Shown: positions 43,286 through 52,052, counted from the stretch's first letter. The stretch is DNA of 61,276 nt from Brevifilum sp029548365 (GCA_035376985.1 DAOSSA010000014.1:1-61276); one strand, 5' to 3'. Notes: generated by a model not told the origin, from the sequence alone. A program made the numbers and translations.

Positions 43286-44554
43286 GTGAACAAAAAATAT
43301 TTACCGCGAATTGCAGATAAAAAACTGGAGCTTTACTTGGCAACATCCGGAGCAGTTTTGATTGTCGGCCCCAAATGGTGCGGCAAGACTCGAACCGCCG
43401 AAGAAGCAGCTGCCAGCATTTTATATTTGCAGGACCCTGACCACGCCAGGGAGTATAAATTGCTTGCGGACACAAAACCATCAAAACTTCTGGAGGGAAA
43501 AACGCCACGGCTGCTTGATGAATGGCAGGAGGCACCGGGTTTGTGGAATGCTGTACGCTTTGCCGTTGATAAACGCAGCTCTCGGGGGCAGTTTATTTTA
43601 ACTGGATCGGTTGTCCCTCCTGAAACAAAAGATATGCATACAGGCACTGGTCGTATCAGTCGAATGATTATGCGTACTATGTCATTATTTGAATCGGGGG
43701 AATCCACAGGAGAAATTTCGCTACAAGATTTGTTTGAAGGCAAAAAAGACATGTTCGCCGTAAGTCAAATGAATATCGAGCGCATTGCTTTTGTTCTAAC
43801 ACGTGGTGGCTGGCCGGAAGCAGTGGGGGAAGAAAACGAAAAGTATGCACTAAAAATGGTGGATAATTATTTGGATGCGGTTGCACATCAGGATATGTCT
43901 CAAATTGGTAATGTTGAGCGTAGCCCGGACAGAGTATATGCGTTGCTGCGTTCGATTGCTCGAAATATTTCCACACAGGCAAACACACAAACACTATTCC
44001 GTGACCTTGTTTCTAATGACGAGGGGCTTTCTGATAAAACAATTAATGATTACATTTTAGCAATGAAGAAATTGTATGTGCTGGAAGATCTTCCGGCTTG
44101 GAGTCCATACTTACGGTCCAAACGAGCGATTCGTATTACTGCTAAGCGGCACTTTATAGACCCATCTATCTCTACAGCTGCCCTTCGCGCAGATAGCAGA
44201 AAACTGTTGAGTGATTTTAGGACATTTGGATATCTTTTTGAATCATTATGTATTCGAGATTTACGGGTTTATGCAGACAGCTTGGATGGCTCGGTCTATC
44301 ACTATCGAGATCAGTTAAACTTCGAGGTTGATGCAATTATTCAACTGAAAGATGAACGCTGGGCGGCTATTGAAGTAAAAATGGGAGCGGGAGAGATTGA
44401 AAAGGCAGCTGACAACCTTATAAAATTCAGTGAAAATATCGATACAACTAAAACTCCAGCCCCAACTTTTTTAATGGTGCTCACTGCCACAGAATATGCT
44501 TTTCAAATGAAGAACGGTGTGTGGGTTGTCCCGATTGGGTGTTTGAAGGATTAG
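43286..44554 (+). CDS. AAA_14/DUF4143 family ATPase (second of two)
   Basis: A 422-residue protein. It has Walker A GPKWCGKT near residue 31, Walker B RLLDEWQE near residue 74 and sensor FILTGSVVPP. The middle is helical with a winged-helix-like part (LVSNDEGLSDKTINDYILAM). The C-terminal DUF4143 region ends in FEVDAIIQLKDERWAAIEVKMG, an intact D...E-x-K nuclease-like signature, unlike the first ATPase. The GTG start has AAGGCGG 8 bases upstream; the ATG at 43268 leads straight to a stop. It is expressed from a consensus promoter behind 23 bp iterons and lies between two 16 bp direct repeats. Function unknown. Confidence 0.9.
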   Translation: MNKKYLPRIADKKLELYLATSGAVLIVGPKWCGKTRTAEEAAASILYLQDPDHAREYKLLADTKPSKLLEGKTPRLLDEWQEAPGLWNAVRFAVDKRSSRGQFILTGSVVPPETKDMHTGTGRISRMIMRTMSLFESGESTGEISLQDLFEGKKDMFAVSQMNIERIAFVLTRGGWPEAVGEENEKYALKMVDNYLDAVAHQDMSQIGNVERSPDRVYALLRSIARNISTQANTQTLFRDLVSNDEGLSDKTINDYILAMKKLYVLEDLPAWSPYLRSKRAIRITAKRHFIDPSISTAALRADSRKLLSDFRTFGYLFESLCIRDLRVYADSLDGSVYHYRDQLNFEVDAIIQLKDERWAAIEVKMGAGEIEKAADNLIKFSENIDTTKTPAPTFLMVLTATEYAFQMKNGVWVVPIGCLKD

Positions 44555-44825
44555 ATGCTGTCGGATTGCTTAGATTTCTGCGCTACCAAGGGAGTACCGG
44601 GTTCGATGGTATTCAGCATCACAGCAACAAGGCATGTGGAGAGCGTCGTGTTGATGTCAAGGGTGAAGGAATGATTCTGGGTAAAACCCTTATACATCAA
44701 GGCTTTCAGCATACATGGGTACGAAACCCATTAAGCGAAAAACACGAGTGTATCGCTTCGAGGAAACAAGACCATCCTTGACGCGCTTGAACTGCAAATT
44801 AAAAAAAAGATAAACGAATATATCC

Positions 44826-44841
44826 GCGCTATGCTTGTTTT
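44826..44841 (+). repeat. 16 bp direct repeat, right copy (possible att site)
   Basis: GCGCTATGCTTGTTTT, same sequence and orientation as 42771-42786, about 2.05 kb away. The flanks differ. Confidence 0.5.
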
Positions 44842-44956
44842 AACAGGTTGAGAAACGCGTGCATTTGTTTTTGTTTTCATCTGACACGGCGTTTTCAGCA
44901 GAGGGTTATCGAAGGTTCTGGTTGGATCAGGTTGAGGGCTTATTGACGGGGATTGC

Positions 44957-45010
44957 CTCCTAATCCCTGCTTCCTGATTTCTGATTCCCAGCTTCCCAAT
45001 CCCCCATTCA
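44957..45010. repeat. Simple-repeat block related to 18300-18356
   Basis: Degenerate steps of CCTGATTCC/CTGATTCCC followed by TTCCCAATCCCCCATTCACCAC, resembling the block at 18300-18356 in content and in its position just past the 3' end of a minus-strand gene. Confidence 0.65.
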
Positions 45011-45016
45011 CCACAC

Positions 45017-45847
45017 CTAAAACAACGCTGACGACAAATCCTGGCGGTATTGCGGAGCTTCCGGGTGTGTATCCCCCAGCAAAGCCAGCAACCCAACATA
45101 GACCTCCCTGACCTCGTCCCCGCGATAATGGCGATCTTTGCGCAAGATGTCTAAAAAGCCGTCCAGGGCGGCGAAAATATTACCCCGCTTTGCCAGGCGG
45201 ACGCTGTTCCTGAAAGCTGCTTCCAGGGGCTGATCGGTTCCTAACCATTCGTCTTTGTACTCAGAAAAAGCCCTGGCGACTGGTTTGAGCTGCTGGGCGG
45301 TTGCGTATTCTGCGCTGGCTGGGAAAGTTTTCAGCAGTATGCCGGCAGTTTGGCCCTCGCCCTGGAGGAGCAAGGCGCGAATCAACCCCAGCAGGGCGCC
45401 GGGGTGGTCAGGCTGTACAGAAAGGAATTGCCGGTAGGCTTCTTCAGATTCGCCATATTCGCCCAGCTCTAACAGGCTGTTGCCCTTTGCAAACAGCAGG
45501 TCTTCGGGCACCGGTGACAGGCGACGCACAAAAGCCCGCAAGCCTTCATCTGCAGGTATGCCGGAAAATTCACCGACCACATGGCCATCCACAAAAGCTT
45601 TTACCGCGGGGAGATTGTGGATTTTGTACCTTTTAGCCAGCTTTTCATTTTCGTCGACGTTGAGTTTAGCCAGTCGAAAACGCCCTTCGGCTTCAAGGGC
45701 AAGAGCCTCCAGCTTTGGACTCAAAACACGGCAAGCGATACACCAGGTCGCCCAGAAATCAACCAACACCGGCGCTCGGGTTGAATACTGCAATACTTCG
45801 TATTCAAAATCAGATTCATCAACGTGAATGATAAAATCCGGGGTCAT
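45017..45847 (-). CDS. Thioredoxin-domain TPR protein (YbbN/CnoX-like)
   Basis: A 276-residue protein. The thioredoxin domain (about 8-110) has the active-site motif WATWCIACR, so both Cys are present, unlike E. coli CnoX where the site is SxxC. Two or more TPR units follow (about 120-190: LLELGEYGESEEAYRQFL), then a C-terminal tetratricopeptide-like domain (LAKRGNIFAALDGFLDILR). YbbN-type proteins act as holdase chaperones linked to redox stress. An AGGAG box is 6-7 bases before the ATG at 45847. The last codons abut the simple-repeat region. Confidence 0.9.
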   Translation of the reverse strand: MTPDFIIHVDESDFEYEVLQYSTRAPVLVDFWATWCIACRVLSPKLEALALEAEGRFRLAKLNVDENEKLAKRYKIHNLPAVKAFVDGHVVGEFSGIPADEGLRAFVRRLSPVPEDLLFAKGNSLLELGEYGESEEAYRQFLSVQPDHPGALLGLIRALLLQGEGQTAGILLKTFPASAEYATAQQLKPVARAFSEYKDEWLGTDQPLEAAFRNSVRLAKRGNIFAALDGFLDILRKDRHYRGDEVREVYVGLLALLGDTHPEAPQYRQDLSSALF

Positions 45848-45895
45848 GCTTATTCTCCTCAGCTTTATTTTACTGCGAATCTCATCCGGAGGGGG

Positions 45896-46321
45896 TTAAT
45901 CGTCATTGGAGTTGTCAACAATCCCGGGCTGAATGACCTCTAAAACCTCGCCATGGATGGAAATGATGATGCGAAACCCGATCATTCCCAGGTACATGCG
46001 GCTCTCCTCGGGAAAGCCAATCTCTGCCAGTTTATCGTAATGGGCATCCAGGTTTTTAAACTGGCTTTGAATGGCAGCTACGGTGAAGATATCATCCTGT
46101 CCCAGCATTTCAGCGGCTTTTGCAGAAAGCAAGTCTTCATGACCTTCAATCTGTTCCTGGAAGTGAGCCCACACCTGCCGATCGACTTCCTCAGCCGAGA
46201 TATGCCGTCTGAACCCATTATCATCAACGATGTAACAGGGTTCTGAGCCAATCCAGCCGGTTTCAACCGGATTTCCGAATTCATCGTAAACCAGGCCTTC
46301 AAAAACAGCTTTTTTTCGCAA
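45896..46321 (-). CDS. Conserved-looking protein of unknown function
   Basis: About 141 residues; I do not recognise a family. It begins with a beta-rich part (FEGLVYDEFGNPVETGWIGS and CYIVDDNGFRRHISAEEVD) followed by helices (VWAHFQEQIEGHEDLLSA) and a strand-rich C-terminus with IIISIHGEVLEVIQPG. No signal peptide or membrane segment. The start is taken as the TTG at 46321, because a GGAGG box ends 5 bases before it; a TTG at 46333 would overlap that box. The 48 bp between it and the thioredoxin-like gene suggest a common transcript. Confidence 0.6.
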   Translation of the reverse strand: MRKKAVFEGLVYDEFGNPVETGWIGSEPCYIVDDNGFRRHISAEEVDRQVWAHFQEQIEGHEDLLSAKAAEMLGQDDIFTVAAIQSQFKNLDAHYDKLAEIGFPEESRMYLGMIGFRIIISIHGEVLEVIQPGIVDNSNDD

Positions 46322-46409
46322 GTCGTCCTCCAAAAATTCTATTAACGTTCTACTGAACTATAGCCCTATTGTATAAGATTTCAGTTAACCTAAATGGGGT
46401 GTTGGGCGG

Positions 46410-47450
46410 CTATTGAATGATAACGCGCGTTCCCTGATCGTCGGCAAAATAATATTCATCCGGGGGCACCGGGGGCGTCGTCCAGAGATAAATCCATTTG
46501 GCATTCTGGGGGGTCAGGTTAATGCAGCCATGGCTGTGAGGTACGCCAAAGTCGTTGTGCCAGTAGGTGCCGTGGAGTGCGACGCCATCAACAGTGAAAT
46601 AACAAACCCAGGGGACACCGGGCAGATCATAGCCTGTGCCAAATTCACTGGGTGGGGCAACCATGTGCCTGCACGGTCGCTTACGGATGGTGCGGAAGGC
46701 ACCCTTAGGGGTGGCAAAGCCCCCTTCTTCCAGCCGGATACCGGTGGAAACGCGCATGGTTGTGATGACCTTCTCCCCAATCAGCGCCGTCAGGGTTTGT
46801 TTAGCCAAGTCAATCACCAGCTGCTTGTCTTGATAGGGGATGTGGGGAGAAAGCGCGGCGAGTTCAACATTGGGCACCAGCCGCATGCTGATGGCTGGGA
46901 TATAAAATTTCGTATAGTTTCGGTCATCCAGCAGCTCATACCAGGCCACGCCATTTTCATCACTTCTCACGTCGGTGACCCAGAAGGTCGAGGCGTAATA
47001 AAAACGGTACAGCCATTTGCGCTTTGTGTCCAGGGATGAATAGGCATCCACATAAGGAATGGTAATTTCGCCCAGGCAACCTTTTTGGGGTATTGTGAAC
47101 GCGGGCGTATTGGTTTCCATCCTGACCGGCTGGATGCGTCTTGAGTGGGTATAACCGGCGCCATCGAGCTGATACCAAACCCGATTGGCGGAGGTGTCGT
47201 CTTTCCCGGTTGTGACGTTGGTGATGCGATGGATTTGATCCTTGACCAGTTCGGTAAGGATCGCAGATCCTTCGCTGGGAGCGGTATACAGCGGAGCTTG
47301 ATCTTTTAGCACCCGCCCTAAAAGCTGGGGATTTCTGCGCGTGGCAGGATCAGCATCTAAACGCGAGAGCAGATTGCGCGGAAGCATTAAACCGACCAGG
47401 GTTGTAGCGCTAAGTTTTAAAAAATCTCGACGTGAAATATTACTGCTCAT
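46410..47450 (-). CDS. L,D-transpeptidase (YkuD domain) with Tat-type signal
   Basis: About 346 residues. The N-terminus SRRDFLKLSATTLVGL is a twin-arginine signal. A middle part of about 190 residues has SH3-like strands (VLKDQAPLYTAPSEGSAI). The YkuD catalytic domain ends in HGTYWHNDFGVPHSHGCINL, with the nucleophile Cys and catalytic His. The enzyme forms 3-3 peptidoglycan cross-links or attaches proteins to the wall outside the membrane. ATG 47450 gives the Tat signal; a TTG at 47462 is possible. It lies 18 bases after the second L,D-transpeptidase gene, in one operon with the amidase. Confidence 0.92.
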   Translation of the reverse strand: MSSNISRRDFLKLSATTLVGLMLPRNLLSRLDADPATRRNPQLLGRVLKDQAPLYTAPSEGSAILTELVKDQIHRITNVTTGKDDTSANRVWYQLDGAGYTHSRRIQPVRMETNTPAFTIPQKGCLGEITIPYVDAYSSLDTKRKWLYRFYYASTFWVTDVRSDENGVAWYELLDDRNYTKFYIPAISMRLVPNVELAALSPHIPYQDKQLVIDLAKQTLTALIGEKVITTMRVSTGIRLEEGGFATPKGAFRTIRKRPCRHMVAPPSEFGTGYDLPGVPWVCYFTVDGVALHGTYWHNDFGVPHSHGCINLTPQNAKWIYLWTTPPVPPDEYYFADDQGTRVIIQ

Positions 47451-47468
47451 TGTGGTTCGCAATCCGAG

Positions 47469-48491
47469 TTAGTAACGGACGTTGACAAGAATGCCCACAT
47501 GAGACCAATTGTAAAGCCATTCTGCTTCTTCGGTGAGCATATTGACGCAGCCATGGCTCATCGGCATTCCGAAATTATTATGCCAGTAGGTGCCATGGAT
47601 GCCGTATCCCTTGTAATAGTACATGGTATAGGGGACATTGGGTAGGTAATAACCCGGACCGGCCATGTCAGCCCAGCGCAATTTGACGTAAACGGCATAG
47701 GTGCCCACCAGTGTGGGTGTGTTGGGCAACCCGGTGGAGACTAAAAAGGATCGTACAACGACGTCGCCTTCATAGGCGTACAGGCGCTGTTCAGAGAGGA
47801 CGATATCGATCCAGCGCTCATCGGCGCCTGAAACTGGCGGGGCAACTGGCTCGGGAGTGCTGGTTGGCCAGGGGGTGGGAGTCAACGTAAAGGTGGGTGT
47901 AAAAGTTGGTGTGGCTGTAGGCGTACTGGTCGGCGTTGAGGTTGGTGTGCTGGTCGGCGTGCTGGTTGGTGTGGGGGTAAAGGATGCTGTAGGGGTCAGC
48001 GAAGGTTTTGTAAAACCCTCAGCAAGCATGGGCGCGGCCTGTTTAACGCGGCTCAGTGACCGGGTTGGGAGCATGTCAACGCCCAGCATCAACGCGGCAA
48101 AAACTGCCAGAATGATCAAGGTCCACAGCCATACCGGGTGATGAACTTCCACAATTATCGGGGGGCGGATTTTCCCAGTTTGTGGCTTAACAAGGGTGCG
48201 AATTTCGCGGGTCACTTCCTGGTCTGGCTTGGGACGTGTTGTTGAGCGCTTCTGAGCCCAGGTGATTGCGGCAATTACACGCGGGTCGTTTGGGGCGATG
48301 TTGCGAGCGATTTCAAGGTAGGCAAGGCTGGCGTTTGGTTTCGACAGTCCTCCCAGGATCAGCCAACCCTCCAGCGACTCAGGGTTTAGGGCAACGGCTT
48401 GCTGAGCCAATCGCCGAGCAAGGGCGCGATCGCCGCGCCGCAAGGCGGCTTTGCTCTCCAACAGCAATTGACCATCCGATTGTGGTTTCAT
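47469..48491 (-). CDS. L,D-transpeptidase with TPR-like N-terminus and membrane anchor
   Basis: A 340-residue type II membrane protein. Cytoplasmic residues 1-75 are TPR-like (AALRRGDRALARRLAQQAVALNPES). A membrane segment lies at about 122-140. An outside Thr/Pro/Ser linker (about 165-215, PTSTPTSTP repeats) leads to the YkuD domain ending in HGTYWHNNFGMPMSHGCVNM. Same reaction as the neighbouring transpeptidase. The start is 2 bases after the amidase stop, with no independent RBS, so it is translationally coupled. The cytoplasmic TPR may sense or dock a partner. Confidence 0.92.
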   Translation of the reverse strand: MKPQSDGQLLLESKAALRRGDRALARRLAQQAVALNPESLEGWLILGGLSKPNASLAYLEIARNIAPNDPRVIAAITWAQKRSTTRPKPDQEVTREIRTLVKPQTGKIRPPIIVEVHHPVWLWTLIILAVFAALMLGVDMLPTRSLSRVKQAAPMLAEGFTKPSLTPTASFTPTPTSTPTSTPTSTPTSTPTATPTFTPTFTLTPTPWPTSTPEPVAPPVSGADERWIDIVLSEQRLYAYEGDVVVRSFLVSTGLPNTPTLVGTYAVYVKLRWADMAGPGYYLPNVPYTMYYYKGYGIHGTYWHNNFGMPMSHGCVNMLTEEAEWLYNWSHVGILVNVRY

Positions 48492-48493
48492 GA

Positions 48494-49351
48494 TCAGGGA
48501 TTTTGCACGGGTTGCAGCGGTTCGTTATTGAGGAAACACAGGATCCCGGCAACGATGCCCTCAGCAACCCGTTCGGTCTGTTCGGTAATCAGGGGATAAT
48601 CCAGGTTCATGAATCCAGCTTCGATGATGGCGGCCATTGTGCGAATATCAATCTCATTGAAGGCATGGTAATAGGTCATGTCGTTGGTGACTGAGCCGGC
48701 GTGATAGGGCAATCCTGTAATTTCGCCATAGCGGGCAGCCAGGCACTGGGTTAACCGCTGGCTGTCAACAGCATCCCTGGCGGACAATGCAGAGGCCACT
48801 TTGAAACCTGTCGCCTGGTCGTTGATATACGCGCAGGAATCTAAATGGATAGAAATCAGCACTGCCGCCTGGTAGCCCTGCAAGCGCTGATCAAACTCCT
48901 GCAGTAAATCCACCTGATACCCCTGGTCGGCGAGCATTTTTTGAACCAACGTGGCAATCTTCAGGTTTAATTCAACTTCTGTCACGCCATCAGGGCATAC
49001 CGCGCCAGAATCAAAGCCATAGTGCCCGGCAACAATGCCGATATTGTCCCAATGGGCTGAATCTTCGGAATCTTCATGGGTGCTGGCAAGAATTTCATCG
49101 CCAGCAGGATCGGGTTCAAGAACCTGTGCCATCCTGGCCTGCAAGCTGCTATCGACCACGCTGCCTGGCGTCCAGATCGTGAACAGGGTTGCCGCGAGGA
49201 ACGCTGAAGCCAGTACAGTTGTTAGACCACTCCAAAAGGTCAACACATGAGGTTTACGTTCCCTGGCACGTTGATCGTGTTTCGGGGGTTCTTCATTGAT
49301 TGGTTCTTCCGGAAACAGAGTTTGTTCGTCTGCTGGTGTTTGCTCGCTCAT
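48494..49351 (-). CDS. N-acetylmuramoyl-L-alanine amidase (Amidase_3)
   Basis: A 285-residue membrane-anchored amidase: a cytoplasmic N-terminus (about 1-32), membrane segment (about 35-58), then the zinc amidase domain. It begins with IVAGHYGFDSGAVCPDGVTEVE, in which the first zinc His (GHxG-like) and Glu (EVE) are visible; the later His is in LISIHLDS and the catalytic Glu in AIIEAGFMN. It cleaves stem peptides from peptidoglycan. It leads an operon with two L,D-transpeptidases, a wall-remodelling set. Confidence 0.9.
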   Translation of the reverse strand: MSEQTPADEQTLFPEEPINEEPPKHDQRARERKPHVLTFWSGLTTVLASAFLAATLFTIWTPGSVVDSSLQARMAQVLEPDPAGDEILASTHEDSEDSAHWDNIGIVAGHYGFDSGAVCPDGVTEVELNLKIATLVQKMLADQGYQVDLLQEFDQRLQGYQAAVLISIHLDSCAYINDQATGFKVASALSARDAVDSQRLTQCLAARYGEITGLPYHAGSVTNDMTYYHAFNEIDIRTMAAIIEAGFMNLDYPLITEQTERVAEGIVAGILCFLNNEPLQPVQNP

Positions 49352-49684
49352 GCCATAAATATTACTATGAATCTCAAGTTTTTGATAGGAGATTAAATGA
49401 GCAAGCTACCCAGGGCATTGGAAGTCGATAGGGCAGTGAGGGTCAGCAATGTTCAACGGCAGGTTGACGAGTTGCGGGTCATAATGTTTTTCCCTGAGTG
49501 CTCGCCAACCCGCTGTTAATTTTGTGAGAAAAATAAGATAAGCCGCGATTGTAATTACCGTTAGGAAACCCTTTAAATCGCGGACACAATTATTGACAAT
49601 TGAAATTGAGTTAACAAAAAATCGGTAGTCTTTGATATGATATAGATAGTCAATCGCATTAACGAAAGCTGTGGAGAGATGAAA
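49352..49684. other. Intergenic region between amidase and AMMECR1 genes
   Basis: Divergent promoter region. It holds one small frame with a good RBS (see 49397-49519), and a second AT-rich part with TTGACA (about 49593) and TTTGATATGATATAG just upstream of the AMMECR1 gene, probably the promoter. No structured RNA is recognised. Confidence 0.45.
49397..49519 (+). CDS. Possible 40-residue small protein
   Basis: ATG at 49397, stop at 49519. AGGAG lies 6 bases upstream, which is the only reason to list it. The 40 residues are basic in the middle (RALEVDRAVRVSNVQRQ) and end in FFPECSPTRC. No family is known. It may equally be a chance frame in a promoter region. Confidence 0.25.
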   Translation: MSKLPRALEVDRAVRVSNVQRQVDELRVIMFFPECSPTRC

Positions 49685-50248
49685 ATGAAATTGAACCAGG
49701 AAGAACAAACGCTGTTACTGCAGATTGCGCGCCAGTCATTAGAAAATGCCGTACTCGGAAAACCGTTGCCAGAACTGGACCTGGCTCAACTGTCGCCCTC
49801 GCTGGTGGAATTGGGCGCTTCCTTTGTTACCCTGACGATTGACGGACGTTTGCGGGGTTGCATCGGTACGCTTGAGGCTAACCACCCTCTTGCCAGGGAC
49901 GTTCAGGTGCACGCCGTCGCTGCTGGATTGAAGGACTATCGTTTTGATGAAGTTCAGGCTGCTGAACTGCCATTGATAAAAATCGAAATCTCAGTTCTGA
50001 CGACGCCCTCCCCCCTGGATTATGATCATCCCCAGGATCTGGTTGCCAAACTCAAGCCGAGTATTGACGGTGTCATTCTGCAGGATGGGTTGAAAAAAGC
50101 CACTTTTTTACCCCAGGTGTGGGATAAACTGCCCAATCCTGAAGTATTCCTGTATCATTTATGCCAAAAAATGGGCGCTGAGGGGGATGTATGGCGTAAA
50201 AAACTACTAAAAGTGTTTGTTTACCAGGTGCTGGAATTCCAGGAATAG
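49685..50248 (+). CDS. AMMECR1 domain protein
   Basis: A 187-residue protein of the AMMECR1 family, conserved in archaea, some bacteria and eukaryotes. The hallmark RGCIGTLEA (residues about 58-66) with the invariant Cys is present, as are DYRFDEVQAAELPLIKIEISVL and LPQVWDKLPNPEVFLYHLCQK. Its biochemical function is unsettled; in MEMO1-AMMECR1 fusions it is linked to radical SAM or redox chemistry. The ATG at 49685 has GGAGAG 7 bases upstream; an ATG at 49679 would be too close to the box. Confidence 0.92.
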   Translation: MKLNQEEQTLLLQIARQSLENAVLGKPLPELDLAQLSPSLVELGASFVTLTIDGRLRGCIGTLEANHPLARDVQVHAVAAGLKDYRFDEVQAAELPLIKIEISVLTTPSPLDYDHPQDLVAKLKPSIDGVILQDGLKKATFLPQVWDKLPNPEVFLYHLCQKMGAEGDVWRKKLLKVFVYQVLEFQE

Positions 50249-50378
50249 AAATCCTACCTCTCTCAAGTTACTATCAAGGTGCGATTAACGGTAAGATCGA
50301 GAGTTATTGATAGCTGTAAAGGTTAAAATCAAGGTCAACGTCTCCGACTCATTGAGGTTAACCGGAAAGGCTTTACTG

Positions 50379-52052
50379 ATGACTGAACATACACCTGAAA
50401 ATCTAAAAGAAACACAGATTCAAATCGCAACCCCTTTTTTACCCCACATCATTTCACTGTTCATCATGGTGATCTTTGATCAGCTCGCCTGGGAACGAAA
50501 ATTTGGAATGCAATTCTTCTTGCTGGTGATTATGATTCTGCTGGCATTGTTTATTATGGCAAGGGTCGAGAAGAAACAGGTCCCCTGGCGTTCATACTTG
50601 CTCCTGGCGCCAATTCTGCTGGGAGCGACCATGACGATATTTCAGAAGGCGTTCAGCACCACCTTTTTTAATATTGTACTCACCCTTTCAGGGCTGGCTT
50701 TGCTCGCGATCACCCTGCTTAACGGACAATGGACGGAGTATCGCATCCGAGAAGTGGCGCTGGGCATATTACTGCTGATCGAATCAATGATTACCGACCC
50801 GGTAAAAATCTTTATTGAGCATAAGCTTACTCAGAAGAAGCCCCCATCCGGTGAGAAAAATCAAACCTGGCGAAAAATCCGACCTTTTTTCATCGGGCTG
50901 ATGATCGCCATCCCATTGCTATTGATCTTCGGTTCACTGTTGGCCAGCGCAGACCTGATCTTTCGGGAACATCTCTCCAGCTTGTTTGATCTGTTTAAAA
51001 TTGAAAACATTGCAGAATTACTGTTTCGGGCTTTTTACATTATCACCCTGGGGTATTTTCTGACCGGCGCTTATGTGCATGCGCTTGTGGGGAGCGCAAA
51101 GGAGAAAAACATTTCCCCCGACAAGCCTTTGGTTCAACCTTTCCTGGGGCATGTGGAAGCATTTACCGTTCTTGGACTGGTGAATCTTTTATTCCTGAGT
51201 TTTATCATCATCCAATTCCGCTATTTCTTTGCCGGTCAGGCCAATATCTCCATCGAGGGATTTACCTACGCCGAATACGCCAGGCGCGGCTTTTTCGAGT
51301 TGATCACCGTCGCTGTACTCAGCCTGGGGGTGTTTTACCTGCTGAGCGCCTTTACCAAACGGGCCGCGCGCGCGAACAAGTGCATCTTTTCAGCACTGGG
51401 TATCCTGTTGATGCTCCAGGTTGGATGCATGCTGATCTCTGCATTTCAACGCTTGAGTTTGTACGAAGCAGCTTATGGCTTTACCACCTTGCGCGCCATG
51501 ACCTATATTTTTATGGTTTGGTTAGGTGTTCTGATCATCGCGGTTACTTTGATGGAGATTTTCAACCAGTTTAAGCGGCTGGCGCTGGCACTCCTGATCA
51601 TTTTCTTCGGATTTACATTAACGCTGAACCTGCTTAATTTAGATCGCTTTATCACTCAGCGTAATATTGAGCATGCGCGGGCTGGAAATCCTCTGGATGC
51701 CAGTTATTTAGTGCATGATCTGAGCGTCGATAGTGTCCCAGCCTTGTTTGAGGCTGAACAAGCGCTGGAAACACCGCCTGAACTCAAAGAAGCGCTGACC
51801 GCTATCCTGGCCTGCAAATTAACCATCCGTGACAACTCCAGAGAGGAGCGGTCCTGGCCGGAATGGCATTTTTCTGAATCCACAGCAGATAGATTGTTTG
51901 AAAAGCACCGCAGCAGACTTGAAAGCTACCCCTTAAGTTTGAATAGTGAAAGTTATTTCTATGATGAGGGTGATCAGCGTTTTGAAGAAACCTATCAATA
52001 TTATTATTTTGAAGTGGGTGGTGAGGAAATTTATTGCATGCCCGTTGATTGA
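50379..52052 (+). CDS. Membrane protein, DUF4173/DUF4153-like
   Basis: A 557-residue protein. About twelve membrane helices cover residues 30-430, and a soluble C-terminal part (about 440-557) ends in a Tyr-rich stretch (QYYYFEVGGEEIYCM). The block IPLLLIFGSLLASADLIFREHL and the Tyr/Arg-rich EYARRGFFELITVAVLSLGVF are typical of DUF4173 proteins. No enzymatic function is known for that family. The ATG at 50379 fits a GGAAAGG box 9-10 bases before it; an earlier alternative start adds a non-hydrophobic leader. It is transcribed alone. Confidence 0.75.
   Translation: MTEHTPENLKETQIQIATPFLPHIISLFIMVIFDQLAWERKFGMQFFLLVIMILLALFIMARVEKKQVPWRSYLLLAPILLGATMTIFQKAFSTTFFNIVLTLSGLALLAITLLNGQWTEYRIREVALGILLLIESMITDPVKIFIEHKLTQKKPPSGEKNQTWRKIRPFFIGLMIAIPLLLIFGSLLASADLIFREHLSSLFDLFKIENIAELLFRAFYIITLGYFLTGAYVHALVGSAKEKNISPDKPLVQPFLGHVEAFTVLGLVNLLFLSFIIIQFRYFFAGQANISIEGFTYAEYARRGFFELITVAVLSLGVFYLLSAFTKRAARANKCIFSALGILLMLQVGCMLISAFQRLSLYEAAYGFTTLRAMTYIFMVWLGVLIIAVTLMEIFNQFKRLALALLIIFFGFTLTLNLLNLDRFITQRNIEHARAGNPLDASYLVHDLSVDSVPALFEAEQALETPPELKEALTAILACKLTIRDNSREERSWPEWHFSESTADRLFEKHRSRLESYPLSLNSESYFYDEGDQRFEETYQYYYFEVGGEEIYCMPVD

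Larger units (their letters stand above)
44555..45016. other. Intergenic right edge of the AT-rich island
   Basis: No intact gene. A short open stretch (about 44750-44850) translates as KTILDALELQIKKKINEYI and could be the end of a decayed gene, but I cannot assign it. It holds the right copy of the 16 bp direct repeat. From about 44957 a CCTGATTCC-type simple repeat leads into the host-like minus-strand genes. Confidence 0.4.

Noticed and set aside
40725..44554. The two ATPases as an antiphage defence system
   Set aside because: DUF4143 ATPases have no established defence role, and no toxin, nuclease pair or known defence module lies next to them.
44521..44781. 86-residue frame overlapping the end of the second ATPase
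   Set aside because: Starts inside the ATPase in another frame, has no RBS and no family resemblance.
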